A DNA stretch of 64,000 nt from Serratia symbiotica (GTDB taxonomy: Bacteria > Pseudomonadota > Gammaproteobacteria > Enterobacterales > Enterobacteriaceae). Numbering within the stretch: position 1 is the stretch's first letter; each line of letters opens with the position of its first letter. Both the position numbers and the translations under genes were made by a program. Positions 1-11,919 of this stretch are shown here, in pieces. The stretch spans positions 30,471 through 94,470 of the forward strand of contig JAAKDF010000005.1 in assembly GCA_011754105.1 (NCBI GenBank), written 5' to 3'. The notes under the pieces were generated by a model. That model was not told the DNA's origin. It saw only the letters and a list, made by a program, of their open reading frames with translations, and made no database searches.

Positions 1-15
1 CTTTCGGGGTTATAG

Positions 16-933
16 GGGTTATTTTTTACTAATTGATTCGAATTTTTCATGCTCCCGGCGCAGATCGTAATAGCGTAAGTCTTCGATACCCAGAGCATTC
101 CTTACATGTTGAAAACACGCCGTTACGGAACGGGAGTTGTAGGGGAAAATTAACTCGCTTGTTTTAGGCGGTTGTTGCACTATGTTCCAAGCATAGCTGA
201 GAAGTAGTACCAACATATGGTTACCTAATTTCCCCGCGGATATTTTCAGTCTCTGACCAGTACGGCACTTTGTTTTTCGTCCACGTCCTCCCAACAGATT
301 TACACACTTCGCCCACCCTCATGCAACTGAGGATTGAAAAGTTCAGAATATCAACGAAGGAGATTTTTGCTAAGACGTGATCGCTTCTGACCTCAAGCCC
401 TGTGCCAGTAACCTATCCAACTCGTCGCTAGCCGTGCGGCGCCTGTAGCGTTTAGATTTCCTATCTGGAGCAATAGCGGTCTTGCATCGGTTGCAGGGTT
501 GCTTATGTAGTCGATACCGTAGACAGATTTTGCAGACGCTAGAACGGAAGAGAGATAACTTACATCGTGGTTAATAGTGGAAGGGCTAGCGACGTTTCTC
601 TTGCTGCAGTGGTTCAATAACATGGCTGGTTGATAGGTATGTAAGGGGAATTTTCGGATATGTTGCAGTCCAGCAACATATCCAGTAAATAACTTTTGGT
701 GCGTCCTGCTTTGCCATAGAGTTTAGGATCGTTGATGTAGCGTTTTAGCAGGTCACCAACTTTCATTTTGTTTAAGTAGTTAGGGTTACGTATCCCTGAC
801 TGCTCGAGTTTAATTGCACGTTTAGAACCCCATGTTTTTGCATGGGGTTGCTTTGTAAAGATTTTACTTTCGTTATAGAATCTTTTATCGTCTTTCTTGA
901 TGCTAATGGAGCATCGGTATCAAACCATGCCAT
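16..933 (-). pseudogene. tyrosine recombinase (phage-type integrase), decayed
   Basis: Fragments in several frames on the minus strand line up in order with a phage/genomic-island tyrosine recombinase. The N-terminal part around 640-850 reads like an arm/core-binding region (KMKVGDLLKRYINDPKLYG). The 393-623 ORF continues with STINHDVSYLSSVLASAK, and the 19-294 ORF carries the catalytic-domain stretch ending in LGIEDLRYYDLRRE, which matches the HxxR-type box with the usual histidine replaced by tyrosine. The downstream part with the second histidine and the nucleophile tyrosine is absent; the frame ends in a stop near position 16-18. Frameshifts separate the pieces. It is a dead integrase, probably left from a prophage or island, and no attachment site was recognised. 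The exact N-terminus is uncertain. Confidence 0.75.
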
Positions 934-1069
934 CTGCTTTCGCTATTGTGTACTATGGTATAGTACGCAATTTTAACTATGTCCCATGTCAGATTTAAGC
1001 ACTGAAGACACCAGGTCTAGGTTGTACTCAGTGGTGTCATTATAAAAAAATACGACATAAAGATAAAAA

Positions 1070-2098
1070 ATGCACGAAAACAAAGGAACCCCTAACTCTC
1101 ACCAGATCAGCGAAAATATTGGTGTAGCGCCGAAATACAGCCCTTCACGATTTTCAATTGCCCCGATGCTTGATTGGACTGATCGTCATTGCCGTTACTT
1201 TCACCGTTTGCTGACCAAGGAAACGCTGCTTTATACCGAGATGGTAACTACTGGCGCGATTATCCACAGTAAGGGAGATTATCTATCCTACAATAAAGAA
1301 GAACATCCGGTGGCGTTGCAACTAGGTGGCAGCGATCCGGCTGCGCTGGCGCACTGCGCCAAGCTGGCAGAACAGCGCGGATATGATGAAATCAACCTCA
1401 ATGTCGGTTGCCCATCTGATCGGGTGCAGAATTGCATGTTCGGTGCCTGCTTGATGGCACAGGCGGCACGGGTTGCCGATGGCATCAAGGCGATGCGTGA
1501 CGTGGTGTCAATTCCAGTAACGGTCAAGACACGTATTGGCATCGACGATCAGGATAGCTACGAATTTCTGTGTGACTTCATCACCACCGTTGCTGGCCGT
1601 GGTGAATGCGCTATGTTCACCCTCCATTCGCGCAAGGCTTGGCTATATGGCCTCAGTCCGAAAGAAAACCGCGAAGTTCCGCCGCTAGACTATCCACGGG
1701 TGTATCAACTAAAGCGAGACTTCCCAGCGTTGACCATCGCCATCAATGGCGGCGTAAAGACGCTGGAAGAGGCACAGCAGCACCTACAGCATTTGGATGG
1801 TGTTATGATGGGTCGCGAAGCCTACCAGAACCCCCGTATTTTGGCGTGGGTTGACAACGAGCTATTTGGCGTTCATGGTGCAGTCAAGGACAGCGTGGCG
1901 ATCATTGAATTGTTGTACCCATACATTGAGCGTGAGCTATCTAATGGTACTTATCTGGGCCATATTACCCGCCATATTCTTGGCCTGTTTCAGGGGGTGC
2001 CAGGCGCACGGCAGTGGCGTCGCCACCTGAGCGAAAACGCCCATAAGCCGGGAGCTGATATTCAAGTGGTAGAACAAGCGCTGGATTGGGTGCGCTAA
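1070..2098 (+). CDS. dusA: tRNA-dihydrouridine(20/20a) synthase DusA
   Basis: A 342-residue TIM-barrel flavoprotein that reduces uridine 20/20a in the tRNA D-loop using FMN and NADPH. It opens with the family motif [17 protein letters not shown] and contains the substrate-loop motif [11 protein letters not shown] with the conserved catalytic cysteine. The FMN phosphate-binding segments INGG and [10 protein letters not shown] are present, followed by the helical C-terminal domain. Length matches the family. One position is odd: the usual glycine after QN in this loop is cysteine here ([10 protein letters not shown]). It is flanked by an integrase remnant upstream and an ERIC-like element downstream, and stands alone as a transcription unit. 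The ATG at 1070 is followed directly by family-like sequence, but residues 1-20 are poorly conserved, so a slightly later start is possible. It looks functional. Confidence 0.95.
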   Translation: MHENKGTPNSHQISENIGVAPKYSPSRFSIAPMLDWTDRHCRYFHRLLTKETLLYTEMVTTGAIIHSKGDYLSYNKEEHPVALQLGGSDPAALAHCAKLAEQRGYDEINLNVGCPSDRVQNCMFGACLMAQAARVADGIKAMRDVVSIPVTVKTRIGIDDQDSYEFLCDFITTVAGRGECAMFTLHSRKAWLYGLSPKENREVPPLDYPRVYQLKRDFPALTIAINGGVKTLEEAQQHLQHLDGVMMGREAYQNPRILAWVDNELFGVHGAVKDSVAIIELLYPYIERELSNGTYLGHITRHILGLFQGVPGARQWRRHLSENAHKPGADIQVVEQALDWVR

Positions 2099-2241
2099 CC
2101 GCGCAATAAAATGGCGTAATGTTCTCGATCTGCACTTCACGTCTGCCGTACGTAGTGAAATAAAATTAACCTATTGCAATACTTTCGAGTCACTGGTGGT
2201 GGAGAACGCTATGTACTTTGCCATCCCACTATCTGGTTTTA

Positions 2242-2453
2242 TCCCCGTCATATTTAAGTTGCCTCTACGTTAGTTTTCCTCACTCACCGGAGTCACATTA
2301 ATGATGTAAGCTCATATGGGTTAATGAACCTTATTCCTGAGGTTTAGCCTGAGGTTCAGCATGCGGCTCAGCGCAAGCGCTGTTCAAATCGATTCCCGAT
2401 CAATGTGTCGCTGCGTTGCTGCCTTCCTATAACTGGAATTATTCAGAGTATAG
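2242..2453. repeat. ERIC-type intergenic repeat (long variant)
   Basis: The stretch starts with CCCCGTCATATTTAAGTTGC and ends with CTTCCTATAACTGGAATTAT followed by GAGTATA, which match the two ends of the enterobacterial repetitive intergenic consensus in reverse orientation. The central palindrome (CTCACTCACCGGAGTCAC ... GTAAGCTC) is also recognisable. An extra block of about 70 bases sits between the core and the right end, as in longer ERIC variants. A related copy lies at 21091-21279. It fills the gap between dusA and the IS fragment at 2456; no gene was seen in it. Confidence 0.75.
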
Positions 2454-2455
2454 CT

Positions 2456-2592
2456 GGCTTTGTTGAATAAATTGGATTTGGAATAATAAAGAATCCCCTA
2501 AATGGGCATCTTGCAGACAACGCGTAGAGTTTTTGACATACCGGCCAGCGTCATCTTGTTTAATGCACAGATCATGGACATAGCGCTCTACA
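2456..2592 (-). mobile_element. right-end fragment of IS903-like element
   Basis: Begins with the terminal inverted repeat GGCTTTGTTGAATAAAT and reads, on the minus strand, into the last codons of the transposase (ALNKMTLAG region). It breaks off after about 135 bp into unrelated DNA. Only the 3' end of the element remains. Confidence 0.85.
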
Positions 2593-2853
2593 CTAGCGGA
2601 ACGCAACAGCTCCGCCGCAGTGAGCATCGACGTACGCAAAATGCCGGAATTACCGGAGGTATTCTAATACGCCATGACTTAACTGCCGAACAGTCTCTCA
2701 CCACAGCTACTGTTCCTCTAAAATTTCGGGTCCAAGCTGCAATAGAGAAAGTTCGAACTACGGGAAATCTAGTTATCAGCCTTACGTAATGCGGAAAACA
2801 GATTGGTTCCAGTTTGCCAATCAAGCAATATTACCCTCTTTTTACCTTCAACA
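2593..2853. other. unassigned spacer between two IS903-like pieces
   Basis: About 260 bases lie between a minus-strand IS right end and the left end of a plus-strand IS copy. ORFs here are short and I recognise no protein. It may be a scrap of the gene the elements landed in. Confidence 0.4.
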
Positions 2854-3839
2854 GGACTTTGTTAAAATCTAACATTTAGCCGGCACTTAGATGACTCTCC
2901 TTCTGTCAAAATAGCGACATTAGCTTGGCTAAGCAAAAGGTTAAGATCACCAACTGGTTGGCTTACAATAACGCCCTTATAACACTCGGGGTTCACTCAC
3001 TTTCTGGGTGGATGAAACGGCACTTCACGCCCGGTACTGCGAAGCAAAACCTTCATTCCAATGTGGCAATGACCTGCGTATTGATGCTAAAACGGATTTT
3101 CGGCCTGACACTTCGCACCCTCCATGGCTTCGTCGACTCCATTGTTATACTGATGAAAGTGCCGTTGAATTGCCAGAACTACACCTGCATCAGTAAGCTG
3201 GCGTAATCCGTCAATGTCCCGGTTAAAACCCCAATGCTGGGCAAAATTGCGCACCTGGTTTTAAAACACGGTCAGGAAAACAGCGGCTCTGGAGAAAACT
3301 ACATTTAGCCGTAGATACAGAGACACATGAGGTCATCTATGCTGACCTTTCCTTAAGCAAGGTCACCGATAAGTAAGCCTTCCCAGGTGTCATCCGCCAG
3401 ACGGTACCGTAAAATCAAAGTAGCCTCGGCGGATGGGGCTTACGATAGGCAAGTAAGTCATGATGAGTTAAGGCGCAAGAAGATAAAGACATTAATTCCA
3501 CCCAGAAGCGGAGCCAGTTATTGGTCGGCAGACTATGCAGACCTAAATCAAGCGGTAGCGAACCAGCGCCTTACCGTAGACAACACTCGGAGAAAAATTA
3601 TAACAGGCTACCACCGATGTTCGATAGCTGAAACAGCGATATACAGAGTTAAAACAGCTATTTAGTGGTTACCTTGTCCGCTGCGAGATTATGATGAGTA
3701 AGTTGCAGAGGCTATGTCCATGATCTGTGCATTAAACAAGATGACGCTCGCCGGTATGCCAGAAACTGTACTCGTTATCTGCAAGATGCCCATTTAGGGG
3801 ACTCTTTATTATTCCAAATCCAATTTATTCAACAAAGCC
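2854..3839 (+). mobile_element. IS903-like element copy A (IS5 family), defective
   Basis: Runs from a degenerate left terminal repeat (GGACTTTGTTAAAATCT) to a good right repeat ending in ATTCAACAAAGCC. The transposase is an IS5-family, IS903-group DDE enzyme, recognised from pieces such as KQKVKITNWLAYNNA, RKIKVASADGAYDR and RRKKIKTLIPPRSGA. It is broken by stops and frameshifts. The codons for the DSTGLK segment, which carries the first catalytic aspartate of IS903 transposase, are missing: the sequence jumps from IAHLV to KHGQE near 3262. This copy has CTA where four other copies have an in-frame TGA. Confidence 0.9.
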
Positions 3840-4028
3840 AGTAAAAAAAGCAAATTCAGAAGAACGTAACTTCACGAAAAATCTGCCCCCAATCTTTAGT
3901 GATGAATCGCTGGCTTGCAAAAATCTTGCAATAAATTTAATTTCTGTGTTCGATGCTTATTATTCTCTGAACAAAAATGAATTCATAGGCAATAACTATC
4001 CATACTTGGCGTCTGCAACCTCAACTGA

Positions 4029-5072
<1,044 letters not shown>

Positions 5073-5389
5073 CCTGAGCTTTATCTAAACGGCTAAAGCT
5101 TGCAGGACAAAGGGGGAATTTACCTCCAAGGAGATCCACGCCTCGGCTAACCCGTAGTCTAACGCTACCAAGCCGGAAAAAGCGACAGGTGGCAGCGGGA
5201 TTTTGCCGCACCGGATGTTGGATAACAGAATTTCTTGCCTAAAAGCCGTCTCAGCGTGGCTGAGACAATTTATACAGCAAATTTTTACCACTTGATTATT
5301 GTCGGTCTGCTAGAAGACGGGGTAACATTAGCTTTTATTGGTAAGCCTCAAATTGAGGAAACCTCTTTTTTAAGAGTATACAACCTTGT

Positions 5390-6280
5390 TTGTTACTAAC
5401 AAGGTGCCAGCAGTCAAACAAAGTGCCAGCAGTCAAACCTGGCTGCTGGCTGACTTGCTTCATTCCCTTATCATCGCGCATTACCCACGTGAAAAATTGC
5501 TCCAGTCCTTTGTCTGGCATAGCCACCACATTGGCACTTCGCGAGCTGCTAAGCTAGCTACGGGAGCGCGTTGGTTTCATCTGCGCCTAAGTGATCCGCC
5601 AACGCATACGCCAGCATGTGCTGGACAAATTGCAACAGCTTGTCCCAGCCTGGATCCATAATAAGCCAGCAGGAAGTTGGGCTAGTATCATTGGCTAGCA
5701 GATTGAAGATATGCAGGATTATTATTACCGTTATTTGCCGCAAATAACTCTGGCCGTGTTTATTAAGCTGCTGATCTTGCTCACAGTCTTCCTGATCAAC
5801 TTGGCAGCCGGTGCTATTCTGCTGACCACTGCACCGATGATCCCGCTGTTTATGGTGTTAGTCGGTATGGGTGGCTTTGGCACGTCTAAGCGGCAATTCC
5901 CTTGACCGCCTGCGTGTTCTAGACAGCCGGCGCATGTTTAATAGAGCAACTTCGGAAACGGCGCAGATCGCCAAGTTGTCGGAAGACTTCTGTAGCCGCA
6001 CCATGGAGGTGCTAAGCTTGGCATTCCTGCCCTCAGCAGTGCTGGAATTATTCGGGTCGCTCTTCATTGCGGTACTGGTGGTTAATTTTGGTTTCGCCAA
6101 CCTTGTTGGAGAGCTTAACTTTGGTAGCTACGTCCTTGGCGTCACGCTATTTTCAGGTTTTCTTGTGTTGATCCTAGCACCATATTTTTCCAACCGCTAC
6201 GCGATCTAGGTACCTTCTACCACGCCAAAACGCAAGCGGTCGGCTCAGCGGAGGCGTTCGAAACCTTTTTAGTTACGCAC
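5390..6280 (+). pseudogene. cydD: cydD remnant (cysteine/glutathione exporter subunit)
   Basis: CydD is half of the CydDC ABC transporter needed for cytochrome bd assembly. Pieces in three frames match its membrane domain in order: SLIIAHYPREKLLQSFVW near 5470, DYYYRYLPQITLAVF near 5715, TTAPMIPLFMVLVGMGG near 5830 and ALARLSGNSLDRLR from 5871. The match ends near GTFYHAKTQAVGSAEAFETF at about 6270. The whole nucleotide-binding domain is missing. A 19-base tandem duplication (GTGCCAGCAGTCAAACAAA) sits at 5404-5438. Downstream sequence joins directly to the 3' half of aat, so the rest of cydD, all of cydC and the 5' part of aat were deleted. Confidence 0.85.
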
Positions 6281-6543
6281 ATTCGGTAGAAGTCTGGCAG
6301 CAGGGCTAACTTGTCGGCGGTATGTACTGCTTGGCACAGGGCGGACTGTTCTGCGGTAAGTCAATGTTTAGCCATGTTAACAGTGCCTACAAGTATGTCC
6401 TGATAGCTATTTATCGGCATTTTGCTGCTTATAGCGGAGAATTAATTGACTGTCAGGTGCTTAACGCTCACACTGCTCATCTCGGAGTAAGCAAGATGAA
6501 ATTCCTTAGCGACAGGATACTGACTACCGCAAATAGTACCTAA
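6281..6543 (+). pseudogene. aat: aat remnant (leucyl/phenylalanyl-tRNA-protein transferase, C-terminal part)
   Basis: Aat attaches Leu or Phe to the N-terminus of proteins, marking them for ClpAPS degradation. The reading begins at HSVEVWQQG, has a stop in LVGGMY context, then continues as [16 protein letters not shown] and [17 protein letters not shown], all typical of the second half of Aat. The N-terminal half is lost in the deletion that also removed cydC. The ORF ends with TAA at 6541-6543, shortly before infA, as in E. coli synteny. Confidence 0.85.
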
Positions 6544-6685
6544 ACAACACAGTATACTGTGTCTCTCTCCAATAAGCTAATTTGCGTAAAAAGTGCAATG
6601 TCTACCAACACTCCTTTACATAAAGGAGGTTTTTCGGCATTATTTTGCCGATTAAAAATTAAGGTTGTTAGACCTAGAGGATTAG

Positions 6686-6904
<219 letters not shown>

Positions 6905-7048
6905 TCGGCACATCGGTCAGCCAGGCACTGGCTACATTGAGTATGTGCCACCTACTATACCCCATAGTAATGCTCAGCATCGCGTTTTAGAGGCGCAAGT
7001 AAAGTAAAATAGAGAGGCTATCTCATTTTATTTACGAATTTTCACCCA

Positions 7049-7086
7049 TAAAGAAGAAGCGATGCCACGGCATCGCTTCTTCTTTA
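7049..7086. terminator. bidirectional terminator between infA and clpA remnant
   Basis: A perfect inverted repeat with 18-bp arms (TAAAGAAGAAGCGATGCC) and a 2-base loop, flanked by A-rich and T-rich ends. It fits a hairpin terminator for infA on the plus strand and the former clpA on the minus strand. Confidence 0.8.
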
Positions 7087-7106
7087 CTAGCGCCATAGCT
7101 TTGAAT

Positions 7107-9225
7107 CTATTCCATTAGGCTCCTAGTGCATCGCTCCCCCATCAGCCGGCTTACGCATAGACTCGCTGAGGAAGTGAGAGGAAATGATAGGTCAGTTTTT
7201 TTGTCTTTATCCAGCTTGACTTTCACTAAAAACCCGTTCATCAGTGAACCACACAGCAGTTCGTTGGCTATCGGTTTCTTAAGGTTTTCTTGCATAACAC
7301 GTGCCATCTGGTAAGCGCCCATCGCACGGTCATATTATGTCATAGATAGCCAATCTCGCTCTTCACCGCTGACTTCTAGCGAGACGCCCTTTGCATCTAA
7401 CTGTGCCTGCAGTTCAACGATGAACTTGTCAACCACATGGTGGATCACCTCGTAATGACAAATGGTTAAACCAGATGATGTTGTCCAGACGATTGCGGAA
7501 TTCAGGTATAAACACTTTCTTGATCTCTTCCATCGCATCGGTTCTATGATCCTGCTGCACCAGACCAATCTATTTGCGTTCTATTTCGCGTACCCCGGAG
7601 CGTTAGTCGTCATTACTAAGATTACATTGCGGAAGTCTACCTTGCGGCCGTTGTTGTTGGTTAGCGTGCTATTATCCATCACTTGCAGCAGCAAGTTGAA
7701 CACTTCTAGGTGCGCCTTCTCGCTTGCATCTAGCAGGACTACCGTGTGCGGATGCTTAAGTAAGTACCGCATTAGTTATCAAACAACCTTGATCATAACC
7801 GACATAGCCCGGAGGTGCGCCGATCAGGCGGCTGACGGTATGACGCTCCGTATATTCTGACGTATCAAAACGCAGTAGCTGGATGTCCATCGCTATTGGC
7901 CAGTTACATCGTGACCTCGGTTTTTCCGACCGCAGTCGACCCAGCGAACAGGAACGACCCCACCGGATGGCGATCATGGCCTAGGCCAGCGCGGCTCATT
8001 TTAATCGCTTAAGTCAAGGCTTCTATCGCCTAATCTAGCAAATACCGATCATTGATGTATTGCACCGAGAATTCCACCGCAGCGCGGATCGGATCGCCTT
8101 GGCGGTGTAACACACATCGTGGCGCGCCTCATATTGGGTTTTCAGCCAGTTGATGACCTCAATAGTCTTTTCTAGAGTTGGCTTATTAATATCAATTTTC
8201 TGGAAGCGGCGTGCTAGCGCACAGTCTTTTTTAAAAATATTGCTGAACTCCTGATAGGTAGTTGAACCGAATATCCGGATCTTGCTGCTAGACAGCAGAG
8301 GCTTAATCAGGTTTGCAGCATCTACCTGACCATCGGAAGCTGCACCAGTAACGATAATGGTATAAATTTCGTCGATAAACAGGAGGGTGTTCTGATCCTG
8401 TTCCAGTTGTTTTAGCAGCGCCTTGAAGCGTTTCTCGAATTCACCACGGTATTTAGTCCCAGACAGCAGCAAACCTATGTCCAGCGAGGTGCATTATGCA
8501 GTCCTCCATCACTTCCGGCACATCGCCCTGCGCGATACGTAAAGCCAGCTCTTCAGCGATATCGGTTTTTCCTACGCCGGATTTACCCACCAACAGTGGA
8601 TTATTTTTACGACGGTGGCATAATACATTAATCGTGCGTTCTAGTTTAGAGTTACGACAAATCAGAGGATCAATACCGCCTAAGCTAGCCAACTGGTTGA
8701 GAGTGGTAGTTAAGTTTTCCATACGGTTTTCCCCTCGAGGCTGCACTTCATTCACCGGGTTTTCCGCATGTGGTGCTTTGCTTAGCTCGTCTTTGCGCAT
8801 GCCATGTAAAAAAATTCACGATATCAAGACGGCTTACATCATGTTTGCGTAACAGATAAGCCACCTGCGACTCCTGCTCGCTGAAAATCGCCACCAGCAC
8901 GTTGGCACCGGAATATTCGCGGCGACCGGAAGATTGCACATGGAAAACCGCATGCTGCAACAAGCGCTGGAAGCTGAGCGTTGGGTGAGTGTCGCGCTCT
9001 TCTTAGCTAGGGCAGCTTAGGCGTAGTTTGTTCGATGAAGGATCCCAGTTTATGTCGCAACGCGGCCAAATCCACCGTACATGCATCAAGCTCTTCCCGC
9101 GCGGAAGGATTGCTAAGTAGTGCCAATAACAGGTACTCTACAGTCATAAACTCGTGTCTGTGCTCACGCGATCTGGCGAAAGCTATGTTGAGACTAAGTT
9201 CTATTTCTTAATTAAGCACAAGCAG
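7107..9225 (-). pseudogene. clpA: clpA pseudogene (ATPase of ClpAP protease)
   Basis: ClpA unfolds substrates for ClpP. Minus-strand fragments cover almost the full protein in order: the N-terminal domain near 9200 (ELSLNIAFARSREH after a CAA-to-TAA stop at codon 4), first ATPase domain with GKSGVGKTDIAEELA and LLFIDEIYTII, second domain pieces such as [18 protein letters not shown] and LQVMDNSTLTNNNGR, and the C-terminus YQMARVMQENLKKPIANELL. Many frameshifts and stops break it into at least six ORFs. It decays by point changes rather than by large deletion. With clpS and aat also broken, the N-degron branch of proteolysis is gone at this locus. Confidence 0.92.
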
Positions 9226-9246
9226 ATCCCTAATAAATCGCCTTAA

Positions 9247-9397
9247 TCAGGCTTTTCCCAGCGTACAAAGTAACGGGTACTCGTTTCCACTTGCGTAGCA
9301 ATTCATATGAACGACTTTAGTCTTCGCCACTTCGGCAGTAAAACATCGATAATCGCCTTGCTTTGATAGTGAACCCTAAGCATCAGTTGCATTGCGC
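9247..9397 (-). pseudogene. clpS: clpS remnant (ClpA adaptor, C-terminal part)
   Basis: Minus-strand sequence upstream of clpA reads [17 protein letters not shown] and later a C-terminal [11 protein letters not shown]-like end, matching the second half of ClpS. A frameshift lies in the middle. The N-terminal half is cut off by the IS903-like element that starts at 9398. ClpS delivers N-degron substrates to ClpA. Confidence 0.75.
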
Positions 9398-10409
9398 GGC
9401 GTTATTGAATAAATCTAACATTTTTTCGGCAAGAGGATCAGATCACTCTCCTTCTATCAAAATAGCGACATTCTGTGGCCAAGCAAAAGTTCAAGATCAC
9501 CAACTAGAAGGCTTACAACAACGCCATTTTTAATCAGGGTTCACCCATTTTATGGGTGAATGAAACGGCACTTCACGCCTAGTACTGCGAGGAAAAACCT
9601 TCTCTGCGTGGTTGCCCACAAGATTATTCTAATATGGCATGGCAATGACCAGCGTATTGATGTTAAAACGGATTTTCGGCCTAAAACTTCGCGCCCTCCA
9701 GGGCTTCGTCGACTCCATTTTCACACTGATAAAAGTGCCGTTGAACTGACTGGACTACACCTGCATCAGTAAGCGGGCTCAGTCCATCAATGTCCCGTTT
9801 AAGACCCCAACGCCGGGTGAAATTGCGCACCTTGCTACAAAACACGGTCAGGAAAAACAGCGGCTCTGGCTTAAACTTCATTTAGCCTTAGATACAGAAA
9901 CACATGAGGTTATCTGTGCTGACCTTTCCTTGAGCAATGTCACCGATAATGAAGCCTTCCCAGGTCTTATCCACCAGCAGTACCGTAAAATCAAAGTCGC
10001 CTCGGCGGATAGGGCTTTCGATAGGCGAGTGAGTCATGATGAGTTAAGGCGCAAGAAGATAAGGGCGTTAATACCGCCCAGAAGCGGAGCCCGTTATTGG
10101 TCGGCAGACTATGCAGTATGAAATCAAGCAGTGGTAAATCAGCGCACTTACCGGAGACAAAACACGGAGGAAACAGTATGACATGCTACCACCGACGTAT
10201 AGCCGAAACAGCGATGTACAGAGAAAAACAGCTATTTGGTAGTCACCTTTCGCTGCGAGATGATTATAATGAGCAAGTTGCAGAGGCTTTGGTCATGATC
10301 TGTGCATTAAACAAGATGACGCTCACCGGTATGCCAGAAAGTGTACATGGTGCTTGAAAGATGCACATTTAGGGGAATCTTTTATTCCAAATCCAATTTA
10401 TTCCATAAC
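9398..10409 (+). mobile_element. IS903-like element copy B, near full length but defective
   Basis: From GGCGTTATTGAATAAATC to a decayed right repeat about 1.01 kb later. The length equals IS903 (about 1057 bp) minus 48 bp. The transposase frame is scattered over several ORFs (for example RRKKIRALIPPRSGARYW near 10060). The DSTGLK catalytic segment is absent near 9838, and a TGA stands at the arginine codon after SADYA (10120-10122). It interrupts clpS. Confidence 0.9.
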
Positions 10410-10418
10410 TCCACTATT

Positions 10419-10447
10419 CACCTGAAGTCACCTGAAGTCACCTGAAG
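10419..10447. repeat. short tandem repeat (CCTGAAGTCA)
   Basis: Nearly three copies of a 10-base unit sit between the IS end and the xseA terminator. Confidence 0.7.
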
Positions 10448-10465
10448 AAAAAATAATCAGTACAA

Positions 10466-10490
10466 GGGGGCAGTAGTAATGCTGCTCCCC
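10466..10490. terminator. hairpin terminator downstream of xseA remnant
   Basis: GGGGCAG ... CTGCTCCCC stem with an 8-base loop, just past the xseA stop region on the minus strand. Confidence 0.55.
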
Positions 10491-10717
10491 TATTATATCG
10501 AAAGGGATTAACGGTTATCGATTCAACGAATCAATATTGTGCGTAAACAGCCTGATTGGATCGCAAATTTTAGCGGTAGTGATGCTCTTCACCTCACTTT
10601 CTATCCAGCCATCAAGTAAAAGTGTTTTTAGTCGTTCGCCGAGTTGAGCCTATTTAGTGCTTTCAGCAGCTCGCCGCCTTGGGTTTTTGTTACGCTGTAG
10701 CTGCGCTCCAGCGGCGC

Positions 10718-10777
10718 CAGCAGGAGTACCGCTTACAGCTGGCGATTCAGCGCCTGCTGTAAGCGGTACTCCTGCTG
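10718..10777. repeat. perfect inverted repeat inside xseA remnant (22-bp arms)
   Basis: Arms 10718-10739 and 10756-10777 are exact reverse complements with a 16-base spacer. On the minus strand the first arm encodes QQEYRLQ, a normal XseA segment; the second arm is an inverted copy that replaces expected XseA sequence. Confidence 0.9.
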
Positions 10778-10899
10778 TTACACATGCTGTTGATAGCGTT
10801 GAATGCGGTTCTACGGCTTTATCTGCGCCAACCGTTTCTGGACGTGTTTGTTTTGCGGCGAGGACAGGAGCAACTGATTTTGCGTGCCCTCTTCTAGAC

Positions 10900-10930
10900 G
10901 GCGTCAACAGCAGAGACTGCTGTTGACGCC
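10900..10930. repeat. perfect inverted repeat inside xseA remnant (14-bp arms)
   Basis: Arms GGCGTCAACAGCAG and its exact complement, 3-base loop. Also within xseA, at a point where the match to XseA breaks. Confidence 0.85.
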
Positions 10931-11841
10931 GGACCAGATAGTATAATCCATCGCCATTTCCAACCGTTGTTGCTGCGACCGCAACTGACGCACTAGCTCA
11001 AGCTGATTGCGGATGACCAGTTCAGCGTCAGGGGAAGGGGTTGGCGCACGCCGATCAGGATCTGGCTGGCGAATATCGCATGTGCTATGCTTTCATCATT
11101 TAAACTCGACAGATCTTCCAGCTAACCTCCACCCCGGCCAGCGATCAGCACATCACATTTATCACGGCGGTTGGCGGTTTCAATGGCGCGCACGATCTGC
11201 ATTGGCGCATCCTTGCCATGCAATGAGGGGGGGGTAAATAATGATCGACAGTGAAGGATCACACCTTTGCAGCACCTGCAAGATATAATGCAATCCCTCG
11301 TAGCTGGCGGAGGTGATCACCACAACGCATTTGGCTGGGCTATGCAGCGGCTGTTTAAACTGTGGATCGAATAAACCTTCGTCGCTTAGGCACTTACTTT
11401 AGTTGATCGAACTTCTGTTGTAATAGGACGTTGCCGACAGTCCGATACTTATCGGCGATCAGTTGATAATCGCCACGCGGTTCGTATAGGGTGATGCTGG
11501 CGCGCACCAGAACTTGCTATCCGTTCTGCGGATGGAAGGTGTTACTTCGGTTGCTATTGCGGAACATCGCACAGCGCACCTGCGCGAGTTAGTCTTTCAA
11601 GATGAAATACTAGTGGCCGGATGCTAGCTGGGAAAAGTTAGAGATTTCGGCAGAGATCCCTATCTGCCCCATTTGCATTTCCAGCAGTTATCAAGCATCT
11701 TGATTTAAGCGGCTTATAGTAAAAATGGACGGTGTGAGATCTTAGCGACATATGATCCAAATCAAATATTAAAATAAGCACTCAATTGTCTTATTTCATG
11801 GTTAAAATAGGTAATCAATGGTTTTTGCAAGAAAGTGCTGG

Positions 11842-11867
11842 AGGCAAACGATTACGCTCTGTATAAT
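11842..11867 (+). promoter_or_regulatory. PurR-like operator and -10 box upstream of guaB
   Basis: AGGCAAACGATTACGC resembles the PurR operator (ACGCAAACGTTTTCGT type) and is followed directly by TATAAT at 11862. guaBA is PurR-controlled in E. coli, so the layout fits; no test was run. Confidence 0.55.
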
Positions 11868-11919
11868 ATCACGGCAATATTTTATCCCTTTCACAGCCCA
11901 CCATGGTGAGATATTGCCC

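Larger units (their letters stand above)
10515..11735 (-). pseudogene. xseA: xseA pseudogene (exonuclease VII large subunit)
   Basis: Divergent from guaB, as in E. coli. Minus-strand pieces match XseA in order: SRLNQ near 11711, [54 protein letters not shown], later [11 protein letters not shown] and the C-terminal ERSYSVTKTQGGELLKA. The central catalytic region is fragmentary with deletions and many stops. Two perfect inverted repeats lie inside it (10718-10777 and 10900-10930), each formed by a coding-strand stretch followed by its own reverse complement in place of native sequence. Exonuclease VII digests single-stranded DNA and takes part in mismatch repair and in suppressing template-switch mutations. 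Confidence 0.88.

Noticed and set aside
2640-2665. MPELPEV, which begins formamidopyrimidine-DNA glycosylase (mutM)
   Set aside because: The similarity stops after seven residues and hits a stop; the following bases do not fit MutM.
6905-7048. tRNA-Ser (serW) expected between infA and clpA
   Set aside because: No cloverleaf, T-loop or CCA-like end could be made out in this interval.
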